The notes under the pieces: model-generated
Told to the model about the DNA's origin: nothing
What the model saw: only the letters and a program-made list of their open reading frames with translations
The model's database searches: none
Shown: positions 29,037 to 40,300 of the stretch, one piece after another
Position numbering within the stretch: the first letter of the stretch is position 1
Layout: each line of letters begins with the position of its first letter
Made by a program: the position numbers and the translations under genes
Assembly (NCBI GenBank): GCA_948144175.1
Contig: CANXME010001997.1
Span: 1 to 64,000, forward strand
Direction: 5' to 3'
Source: Closterium sp. NIES-65
Taxonomy: Eukaryota; Streptophyta; Zygnematophyceae; Desmidiales; Closteriaceae
DNA length: 64,000 nt

Positions 29037-30733
29037 CCTGACGAGGATACACGTGGCTGTTTTCTGCCATTTATCAGAACGCCTTGTGTTAACTGCACGT
29101 CGAGTTTCTTGTGCCATTGTCGCATGCCGCAACTTTTGAAACTTCTGAATATTTGATTTTGAATTGACGAATCCGATCTAAACGATCGCTAGCCGCGGGC
29201 TTGAATTGTTGCGTCCCTTTCCCATCTCGACCCCCTACCCTCTGTACTCGCTTTCCTCACCCTCCCCTTCTCCTTCCCCTTTTTCCTTCCTTCGGCCCTC
29301 CCCTTCGCACCTCTCCCTCCACCCCTCTACGCACTGTCCGCTTGCCACAGCCGTGGACAGCGGATCAATACGCGGCGTATCTCGCGCGCGCTGCCCCGTC
29401 AACAAGTCGAATGTCGCGGTTAGCAAGCGATCAACATCATTCCCATTCATTACGGTCACCAGGCGCTCTCTCCCATTCGCTGCTGTCGCCGGCCTCCCGT
29501 GCGTCGCCTCTACACTCTCCCTCGCTCCAAGCGTCGCTGCTGTCGTCGCGGCAATTCCGGTCCTTGTCGAGTTCATGAGCGTGGGGGAGCTACGACGAGG
29601 CCAACACACTGACTAGACACACGAGACAGGTACTTGGTCGCAACAGATTTCACTGCTACTAACGACCAGGATTTGATGCTTGTGAAACTGACAGTGTCTC
29701 TGAACCCGTTCGCTCTCTTCCCATCCACGCTACCCTATAAGACAGCCCTCCCCACCTCTCCCCCACTCCCTGTCCTGCCTCTCCCAACCTCGTGCACACA
29801 TTGCTCCAAGCCCCCTTGTCAGCGGCTCGGCTTTTTTTTTTATTTCTTACGTAAGTTGCTAGACTTACAATGACTTCTGAGCCAGCTATGTCCAATTGTC
29901 GCTCCTATGCTCCCAGTGACTACTGGTTTCTAATCATGCGCCTTTCTTCTGTCTCTACGTTGCTTGCAGGTTACCCCCTTGTCAATCTTGCACACTTGTT
30001 GATTGTAAGTTAAACAGCGTAGTCAGATATTTATCAATACGGCTGTATGCTATGGGCATCTTTGTAATCTATACACCAATAATGTCTTAATGAAACAAGG
30101 AACATGTACGTGGAAATGAGTCGGTTCCCTATCCCACCGATTTCTGGAAGACTAACATTCAGAATGAATGTGGTTAGTTACTGTACCCGTGGATTATATA
30201 TCTGCCAGATGTAGAGACCGTTCACCCCGTTACAATGCTTCAATCAACACAGCCCCTTCGCGGTCCTTCTGTGCAAATCAGAGAGCTTCGGGGCCAACGA
30301 TATGGGGAGCACACATGACGTTACCGTCCATTTGTCGGAGATTAAGGTTTCGTTGCCTCGGAATCTGACCGAGGCTCCGCCCAAGCGATTATCTGGAGCC
30401 CCCAAACCGAGGCCTGGAGCCAGAGAGGTTGCTTGCTGCGATTCCCTTGGGAACTCCCCGAACCTCGGGAATCCCCAAGTTTGGTCATTCAGGTATTGCA
30501 GTCAGCAATTTCATCCTAGAACTCCTCCCCACCAGGTAAATAGGCCCATACACCCTGTGGTGTGGACATTCCCTTAGTTCCTGCAGCTTCTGCATCTCGC
30601 ACTCTTGGCAACCTGAAAGCGTGAATGTCAACACCTCCGTCTCCGTGGAAGAAATACATAAATATTTATTACTACGCGCTTTCCCGTATTGTCTCTCTCT
30701 GGCAGAGAGCTTCTTTTTGCTCGTTCGCCTGCG
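29037..30733. other. Intergenic sequence and SS3 upstream region
   Basis: Nothing is firmly supported. A 55-codon frame at 29411-29578 (start MSRLASDQHH) resembles an organelle-targeting peptide but lacks any continuation. The last hundred bases should hold the SS3 5' UTR. Confidence 0.4.
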
Positions 30734-33700
30734 ATGTCGCAGGAGCTCGCGAAACCCGTTAGCCTTCTGCGAGGTAGTCCGTCCATCTCGCTGCTCACCG
30801 TTCCCACCTCGCTCCTCCGCAATGGCAATGTCGCGCGAGTCCCAACCCGAGCGCCGCGATCCGTCAGCTCAGTGCGGTCCAGGAGTAGGAACATGAGCGC
30901 AAGAGCCCTTCAGGGAAATAGCGCAAGAGCCTTTCAAGGAAATACGCATGGGGTTACTTGGGTGACTCCGTCGCTTCTTGCTGCTTCCGGCCCGTCCTCG
31001 TCCTCCTCTGCTCCCCGTCCTTCTCGCCGGCCAACCACAGCCGTCCGTGCGGGCAGTGGGATCAGCCACGTGGACGGTCTGGATCCGGAAGAGTTCAAGA
31101 ACGCGCGGATCACGGTGACGGACGACGGTATTATTTTTTCCGTGGTGGACGACGGTGAATCGGATAGGGAAAACGAGGTTCCGGAGGAGGTATGGGAGAG
31201 GGAGGAGGGGACAGAGGGGGAGGAGAGGTCGGCTGTGGGTGGTGTGGAAGAGGAGGGAAGAGATGGTGCTGTGAGTGGGGAAGACGAGACGGAGGAGGAG
31301 GAGGATGAAGGGGGAGAGGCAGCGGCGGGGGTGATGGAAGAGGCGCAGAGGGTGATGGAAGAAGCGGCGAAGCTTCTCAGCGTGGCGGAACGACCCGTGG
31401 TGGTTGATGTTGCCGTGAGTGACAGTGAGGAGGAGGACGAGGGGGAAGCGGAAGAGGATAACGAGGGGGAGGAGGAAGACGAGGAGCAAGAGGAGGACGA
31501 AGCGGAAGAGGCGGAGGAGGCAGAAGAGGAAACACTGGCGATGGGAGCAGAGGAGCAGGTGGGTGGGCGAGACGGCAAGAGGGAGGAAGAGGCGTTAGAG
31601 GCGTTAGAGGAGGAGGAGCCCCTCGTTTATGACCCACCACCGCAGGCGGACTCGAATGTGGATCTGGAGGCGACCCTTGGCGCCACTGCTGCTGGTAGCA
31701 GTGCCGTTGCTGACAGCAGCTACGGTGCCGAGGGTGGGCAGGACGGCAGGGGGGATGTAGAGGCGTTGGAGGAGGCGCCTATTTATGACCCGCCAGCGTC
31801 AGTGGATTTGGGTGTGGGTCTGGAGAGGACGCTTGGCGATGCTGATGCTGCTGGTGCCAGCCTCGTTGCGGACAGCAGTTATGGTGCTGGGGATGGCTTT
31901 GGTGCTGATGTGAGCTCCGTTGGTGATGTGAGCTACAGTGCTGATGTCAGCGATGGTGCTGGGGATGGCTTTGGTGCTGATGTCAGCTCCGTTGGTGATG
32001 TCAGCTACAATACAGGTGTCAGTTATGGTGCTGATGCGAGCTACAGTACCGATGTCAGCTACAGTGCTGATGCGAGCTATAGCACAGGCAGCAGCTACAG
32101 TGCTGGCATCAACACCAGCCTTGGCAGCAGCACTTTCGGCAACAGCAGCACCCGTGGCAGCACACTTGGTGGCACGGAGGTGGATCTAGAGGAGGAGGAG
32201 AGGCGCGTGGCAGAGCGGCTCAAGGCCCTGGCAGGGTTGGCACTGGGGGGAGAAGAGGGAATAGCAGTGAGGGGAGAGGATTCAGGGTTGGGTGAAGTGA
32301 GGAGGGAGGAGGCCGTGGGACGGCAGGAGGCAGAGCAGGCTGCAAGGATGGAGGAGATGCGTCTGAGAGCAGAAAGTGCAGCGGCTGCTGCGGTTGCACA
32401 GCAGCAGAGAGAGGCAGTAGCTGCAGCTGAAGCAGAATCAGCATCAGCAGCGACAGCAGCAGAAGCAGAAGCAGCAGCAGAAGCAGCAGCAGAAGCAGAA
32501 GAAGAAGCAGCAGCAGCAGCAGAGAGGGAGAGGGAGTTAGAGGAGGCTGCTGCGAGGGAGATGCAGGAGAGGAGCAGGCAGGAGCAGCTGCAGAGGTTAG
32601 AGGCAGAGGCAGAGGCACAGGCAGAGGCGGAGGCGGAGGCAGCAGCAGCACAAGCAGTGGCAGCAGAGGCAGCAGCTGCAAACGCATTAGCTGGAGAAGC
32701 AGCAGCAGCAGCAAAAGCACTGGCAGCGGAAGCAGCAGCGGCAGCAGCAGCACAAAGGGAGAGGGAGTTTGAGGAGGCTGCTGCGAAGGAGAGAGAGGCT
32801 GCTGTGAGGGAGATGAGGGAAGAGAATAGGCAGGAGAAGCTACGGGCACTGCAGGCAGAGCACGAGTTTGTCACAGCTAAAATGTTCTTTTGCCCTGAGG
32901 CCGGGCAGGTCCGGGCAGGCGAAACTGTGGATATTTTTTTCCACCGCCCGGCAAGCGTGCTGAAAGAAAAGGCTGGGATTTTTGTCGTAGGTGCTTTTAA
33001 CGAGTGGCAGTGGGAGCCGTTTAAGTATGAGCTGAAGCCCTCTAACGAGGTGGCAAATGACTGGTGGACGTGCAGCGTGACTATACCGAAGGAGGCGTAT
33101 CAGATGAACTTCGTTTTCCACAGCAGTGATAACGTGTATGAGAACAACGAGGGGCGGGATTTCTACATCTCAATAGATGGGGGCATGGGAGAGGATGAAT
33201 TTGAACGGTTCTTGAATGAGCAGAAGCAGAGGGAGGCGGAGGAGAGGGCAGCAGAGGAGGCGGAGAGAGAGAGGAAGGCAGAGGAGGAGAGGAGGGCCGC
33301 CCTGCTGCGAGCCCAGCAGGAGGAGGAACGGGCGACGGCCCGAGCCGTGGCTGATGAGGCTCGGCAGAGGCTTGGGCCGATATGGGAGAATGCAAGGGCG
33401 GGAGAGGAAGGGGTGTGGCGCCTGGAGGTGAAGGAAGGGGCGGAATGGGGAGGGAAAGTGGCAGGGGAAGGAGGGGGGGTTGAGAAGGGGGTGGTGGTGA
33501 GGGTGGAGTATAACCGGGCGGGTAGGCCCCTGGCAGGGGCGGGGGAGGTGTGGCTGCATGCGGGGGTGAATGGGTGGCAGGGTGGCGTGTCTGTTGTGGA
33601 GAAACTGGAGTGTGTTAATAACGAGGATGGCGACTGGTGGGCCGTGGAAGGTGCGTGGTTGATGGTGGTGGATGAAATGTTAGTGTAACTTTTTTATTAT

Positions 33701-34293
33701 CAAAAAGGACATCAGGGTGCGGACAAAACCCTCTGGTTGCATGGAAGGCTGCCTGCCTGCTAGACTGACTTTTGAGGCGACTCAAAAGTCACTTCTGATT
33801 CTCAAAAAGGACATCAGGGTGCAGAAAAAACTCTCTGGTTGCATGGAAGGCTGCCTGCCTGTCAGCCTCATACACACTCACTTCCCTCAATTCAAACCTT
33901 CCCACTTTCACCATCCCGCTGATGCAGTCACTCTGCCCCAAGCCGCTGTGGCGCTCAACCGGTTGTTTGCAGGTGGGCTATTGTTGACACGCGGGGCAAC
34001 AATAGCAGCAAGACATGGCCCCCTATTCACCCCTTCCATTTCCCCCATCCCTCTAATGCAGTCGCTCTACCACAGGACGCAGTGGCGCTCAACTGGGTGT
34101 TTGCGGATGGGCCAGTGGGGAAAGCAGGCGCGTGGGACAACAACAGCCGGCGGGACTTCGCGGGGCGGATTGGCGATGCGGAGCAGATTGAGGCCCTGTT
34201 TGAGGGCATGGCGGCGGAGTGTCTGCAACGACTGGAGAAAGAGAGGGAGGAGCGGGATGCGAAAGAGGCTGAGGAGGTGAGTGGAGAAGGGAC

Positions 34294-34326
<33 letters not shown>

Positions 34327-37300
34327 GGGGCAGAGCGGAGAAAAGTGAGGCTCTGATGGAGAAAAGTGAGGCTCTGATGGAGAAAAGGGGGAAGAGTGTC
34401 ATTATTTGGAGGAAGATTTTGGGACTAGCTCTGATGCGACTGCAGCAGGATTGGGACGCGAGGGAGTCTGATAAAGAAGGGAAGGGTAATTCGTCATGGC
34501 CAGGAGGATGTGTAGATATGGTGGGAGCCAGGCACGCGCGGTGTTCACTGGATCAACACTCTGCCTGCTCCTTCCCGTCCCGTGCCCTCCTCACGTGTCA
34601 CAAACCTCTCTGTCCGCCCATCCACAGCCAGCGCGGCGTGCAGAAGTGAAAGCAGCCATGTAGGCACGCACCAAGGCAGTGTTCCTGCAGTCGCAGGCAC
34701 ACGTGTTCTTCACTGAGCCTGCAATACCAACTCCTTTCTCCCTTCCGTTTCTCCCATCCCATCACTCACAACAGGCAGCGCGGCGTGCGGAAATCAAAGC
34801 AGCCATGAAGGCACGCACCAAAGCAGTGTTCCTGCAGTCCCAGGCACACGTGTTCTTCACTGAGCCTGCAGAACCACGAGCAGGAGAGGCAGTGCGCGTG
34901 TACTACAACCCTAGCGGCACGGCGCTGCAGGGCAGGGAGAAAGTGTGGATGCGCGGGTCGTTCAACCGCTGGACCCACCGCTCGGGGTGCTTCCTTCCCC
35001 TTCAGATGGAGCCCGCTGACAACGGCACTCACCTCGTGGCTGAAGGTGAGGGGGAGGAATCCGCTTTCCAGGCGCGTAAAGAAGATGTGAAAGCAAAATC
35101 AATGAAGTAGTGGAGCCACAGTGCTCTCAGGGTGCTTCGCTTTCAGGGGAAGCGCCCCTCCACATGCTGCCAGCTGTGGAGCATTGCCTGCAGGTTGACG
35201 TAGCGCCCCTCCACATTGCCTGCCAGCTGTGGAGCATTGCCAAGTGCACTCACCTCATGGCTGAAGGTGAGGCGGAGGAGAGGGGAAAGGACGTGATGTG
35301 TTGTTGCATTGCATGCAGGTTGACGTAGCGCCCATGTGTTGTGGCGCCCATGTGTTGTGGCGCCCATGTGTTGTGGCGCCCATGTGTTGTGGGGCCCAGG
35401 TGTTGTGGGGCCCAGGTGTTGTGGGGACCGGGCGTTGTGGGGCCCAGGTGTTGTGGGGCCCAGGTGTTGTGGGGACCGGGCGTTGTGGCGCCCAGGTGTT
35501 GTGGGGCCCAGGCGTCCCTAATCCGCCCTGGGCCATGTGGCACGTGATGCTTATGGGGAAACCAGCGACCACCCCCCTTGCTCTCTGTGTGCAGGCGCAC
35601 GGGGCGCACTTGGTGCACCATGGTGCATGATGGTGCCTCGTGAGCCTCGTGAGCCCTGGGCGCACATGGTGCACAGAGGGCTCACGAGGCTGACACGGCT
35701 GACAGGGCTGACAGGGCTGACAGGGCTGACTCGGATCACTGACGAGCCGTCTTCACTTTTTGATTGCCTGCGTGTATTCACATCCAATCACCCAGAGCAC
35801 GAAGACATAATGGGCATAATGGACATGATAGATGGGTGGTGGTGGGGAAGCAGCAACGCCTCTTGCTGTCACCCACTCCCCCTGCTTGCGCTGTGCTCTG
35901 TGCCTGTGCCCTGTGCTGCCGACTGCCTGTGTCCATTCATTTCAACCGCCAGTCCTCGTGCCTCACGACGTGTACAGCATGGACCTTGTTTTCATGAGCA
36001 GCAAAGCGACCCCACTGACCTCTCACTATCCTCCCTGCTCTGACTGATGTGCCCATTCCCCCTACCCAGTCCCCGTGCCCCACGACGCCTCCATAATGGA
36101 CCTTGTGTTCATGGACAGCAGCGACTCCTCTTACCTCTCACTATCAGCCATTCGTCATGCGTATTGTGTCCTGTGCCCCCTCTTCCCCTCCCCAGTCCCC
36201 GTGCCTCACGACGCCTACATCATGGACCTGGTCTTCATGGACAGCAGCGATCCCACCACGGCCACGCACCTGTGTGTCTGTTGATTCACTGTGTCCTACT
36301 GTGTGCCTGTTTCTATCCATCTCCCAGTCCCCGTGCCTCACGACGCGTACATAATGGACCTTGTCTTCATGGACAGCAGCGACCCCACCACGGCAACGTA
36401 TGACAACCGGGGAGGCCTGGACTACCACGTGCCCGTGGCGGGCAGCACTGCCAGGGAGCCGCCTCTCTACATCGTGCATGTTGCTCTCGAGATGGCACCT
36501 GTTGCCAAGGTGAGGGAGAAGAGGGGTGGGGCTGGGTGGAGGGAGAGGGGACTGGACTACCACGTGCCTGTGGCTGGCAGCACTGCCAGAGAGCCGCCTC
36601 TCTACATTGTCCACGTGGCTCTGGAAATGGCACCTGTTGCCAAGGTGAGGAGGAGAGGGTTGGAGGGGGGCGGAGGGGGGTGGAGAGGGGTGGAGGGGTG
36701 GCTGGGGGGGTGGGGTGGAAGAAGAAGCGGGGGTGTGGGGGGGGGATTACTACCACATGGACAGCAGCGATCCATCTACAGCAATGTATGACAACCGGGA
36801 GGGCTGGACTACCACGTGCCCGTGGCGGGCAGCACCGCCAGGGAGCCGCCTCTCTACATCGTGCATGTGGCTCTTAAGATGGCACCCTTTGCCAAGGTGA
36901 GGAGGAGGGGGAGAGGAAGTAGACCTTGGTAGGGACAGATGGGTGAGGGAGCTTTTGAGGAGGTGTTGTGAAAATGGTTAGGAGCGCATGGTCAGGCACC
37001 CATATGCCCTCATGCCCCCATGCCATTGCTTCTCCATGCCATCCCTCCGTGTCACCAGGTGGGGGGTCTGGGCGAAGTGGTGACATCACTGTCGCGAGCC
37101 ACAAGGCACTTTTAATTTCACTGACACGCAAATTAATAAAAAACTGTCACTTGTGTGTTGACTGGCACTTTTTTGTTGTCTCTGTCTGTCCTCCATGCCA
37201 TCCCTCCGTGTCACCAGGTGGGGGGTCTGGGCGACGTGGTGAAGTCGCTGTCGCGAGCCACAAGGCACTTTTAAGTTGACTGACACACTAACCAATCTAC

Positions 37301-40300
37301 CCCTCTGTCTGTCCTCCGTGCCATCCCCTCTTTCTGTACCAGGTGGGGGGTCTGGGTGATGTAGTGACGTCACTGTCGCGAGCCACAATTGAGCTGGGCC
37401 ACAGAGTGGAAGTGGTGCTGCCGAAATACGACTGCCTCAAGTATGACCAGGTGCGTTGACGGTCTGGGATGCTGGGGCTCGTGAGCTTGAACTACAAGTA
37501 TGCTTCGAGGTGCATGATTGAGTGACCTCTGAGGGAGCTGGGCCACAGAGTAGAAGTGGTGCTGCCCAAATACGACTGCCTTAAGTACGACCAGGTGCGT
37601 TGAGGATCTGGGGAGTTGGTGCATGCAGGGGCTTGGTGAGATTGAATACGGTACAATTAGGGTTTGATTTGATGTGCTGGGCCGGGTGTGGTCTGAGGGT
37701 GGAGGTGGTGCTGCGGAAGGAAAAACTTTTGAGTCGACTCAAAAGTCACTGCGGAAGGAAAAACTTTTGAGTCGACTCAAAAGTCACTGCGGAAGGAAAC
37801 CTCTGAGTTCGACTTCCTCAAGTATGTTCATGTGAGTCGGGGGGTCGAGAGCTCTTGGGCTTAGTGAGATGAGATCAATCAATGTATGTTTAGGGATTGA
37901 GAGGTTCTGAGCACCCCAATGTCTCAGGAAGCTGAGGTTGAGTATGAGCTGAGGGAAGTGGGCCATACAAAGGGTAGAGGTCGTGCTGCCCCAATACGAT
38001 TGTCTCTCTCTCTCTCTCAAGTAGGACCTGCGCAAATACAACTGCCTGCCTCAAGTGAAACCCGGTGTGCACGCTGTTACGTTTCAGTCGACCAATAAAG
38101 GCTGCCCCAAATACGACTGCCTTGAGTACCACTGGTCCCAGTACAACTGCCTGACTCAAGTACCACCCGCTGCAAGGGCGCACGCCTGTGACTGTCCATG
38201 CCATATGCCCGCAGGTGCAAGGGCTGCAGACGAGGGGTGCCTAGCAGCGGTCACGTAAAGATGTCTCGGAATCCCGTTCAATTCACACACCCACGCTGTC
38301 CTGTGCTTTGTCGCACCCGCAGGTGCAAGGGCTGGAGGCGAGGGGCGATTTCCTGTGGGGCGGCACGCGGTGGCTGGTGTGGCATGGCCGAGTGGAGGGC
38401 ATCCCCGTGCACTTCCTCGAACCTGAGAGCGGGTGAGTGCGTGTGTAGCTCCCCTTAGTGTGTTTCCGAAGCTTGCTCTGGTCATCTGGGCTGGGACCCG
38501 CGCTCTCTCTCTCTCAGTGGCTTGTGTGGCACGGCCGAGTGGACGGGATTCCCGTGCATTTGTTAGAGCTGGAGAGTGGGTGAGTCAGTCATCCCTTTGA
38601 TATGCTCTGCTCTGCAGTTTGAAAGGAAAGGGGTTGAGCCATTAACTTCACTCGTTGCATCATGGTTTGGTCATACGAGGGATGCACACTTTCTCTCCTT
38701 GTCAGATATCTCGTGCTAAGCTCAATCTCCACTCTTTTTTCCCTTTTTCTTTTGTTTCCTGCGCATCCCTCCCACCCGTTCTTCACGCGTCCCTCCCACC
38801 CAGGTTGTTCTGGGTGGGGTGCATCTACGGCCGCAAGGACGATGCTGCCCGCTTCGGCACCTTCTGCCACGCGGCCCTTGAGTTCCTGCTGCAGACAGGC
38901 CGCTCCCCGGTACGCCACACATTTCATTGCATGGCACACAGGCCGCTCCCCGGTATGCCACACATTTCATTGCATGGCACACAGGCCGCTCCCCGGTACG
39001 CCACACATTTCATTGCATGGCACACAGGCCGCTCCCCGGTACGCCACACATTTCATTGCATGGCACACAGGCCGCTCCGCGGTACGCCACACATTTCATT
39101 GCATGGCACACAGGCCGCTCCCCGGTACGCCACACATTTCATTGCATGGCACACAGGCCGCTCCGCGGTACGCCACACATTTCATTGCATGGCACACAGG
39201 CCGCTCCCCGGTACGCCACACATTTCATTGCATGGCACACAGGCCGCTCCCCGGTACGCCACACATTTCATTGCATGGCACACAGGCCGCTCCCCGGGAT
39301 CTGCTGCATTGTCACGAGGTGACTTTTGAGTCGACTCAAAAGTCACTCAAGATTTGACTCAAAAGTCACTCCAGAGTCGACTCAAAAGTCACTCCAGAGT
39401 CGACTCAAAAGTCACTCAAGAGTCGACTCAAAAGTCATCTGCTGCATTGTCACGACTGGATTCAACGAACTGGTCCTCAGCGCCAGTGGCATGGCAGCAG
39501 AGGGAGCAGTACAGCGGGTATGGGGGGAGAGAGAGGAGGGAAGAGAGAAACGCAGCCCAGCGTCATGCGTTGAGACGTCAAAGCTCCCTCTGTCTCTTCC
39601 CCCCTCCCCCTCCTCCTCCTCATCTCCCCCCTTTCCCCCCTCTTCTAGGATCTGCTGCATTGCCACGACTGGTCGTCAGCGCCAGGGGCATGGCTACAAC
39701 ACGAGCAGTACAGCGGGTACGGAGGGGAGCAGGGGGTGCATGAACCTCAGAGTTCTCTCACCCTCTCTCCCTGCCCCTCTCCATCTCCCCCCTCTTCCCT
39801 CCCCCCCACTCAGGACCTCCTGCATTGCCACGACTGGTCGTCAGCGCCAGTGGCGTGGCTGCAGAGGGAGCAGTACAGCGGGTACGGAGGGGGCAACGCA
39901 CGCACAGTGTTCACCATCCACAACCTCGAGTTCGGGCAGGACATGATTGGCCGCGCCATGGCAGCCTGCGACATGGCCACCACTGTGAGTGCTCACTACT
40001 ATGTGTGTGTGTGTGGACCGCTGGGCGGGCATGTAAGGAATGTGACTGCATTGAGTGGGCCAACGCGCGCACGGTGTTCACCATCCACAACCTCGAGTTC
40101 GGGCAGGACATGATTGGCCGTGCCATGGCTGCCTGCGACATGGCCACCACCGTGAGTGCTGTGTGGCTGTGCTGTGTGTGTGTGTGGCGCAGGAGGGAAT
40201 GTAACTCTAGAGATGAGCGATGCAGGAGACAGGAGTGCTATGGCACGATTGGCATAGTGCTCGGGGGCAGGGCATGATTGGCCGGGCCATGGCTGCAGCC

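Noticed and set aside
29411-29578. Short frame resembling a mitochondrial targeting peptide
   Set aside because: No downstream exon or recognisable mature protein could be linked to it.
32095-32874. Minus-strand Ala/Ser-rich and Leu/Pro-rich frames
   Set aside because: Antisense shadows of the Ala/Glu coiled-coil coding repeats of SS3 exon 1.
34629-34725. First copy of SS3 exon 3 as a true exon
   Set aside because: It carries an in-phase TAG and has no donor; the second copy continues into a complete CBM53.
36550-36905. Extra SS3 exons (second and third copies of exon 4's end)
   Set aside because: They lack an acceptor in phase, and including them would repeat a conserved GT5 segment that occurs once in the family.
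38910-39296. 43-bp repeats as a CRISPR array
   Set aside because: Head-to-tail identical units without spacers, containing an exon boundary.
38655-39357. Long plus-strand frames rich in [10 protein letters not shown]-type repeats
   Set aside because: They are the 43-bp intronic array read in several frames; the array lies after an in-phase splice donor of SS3.
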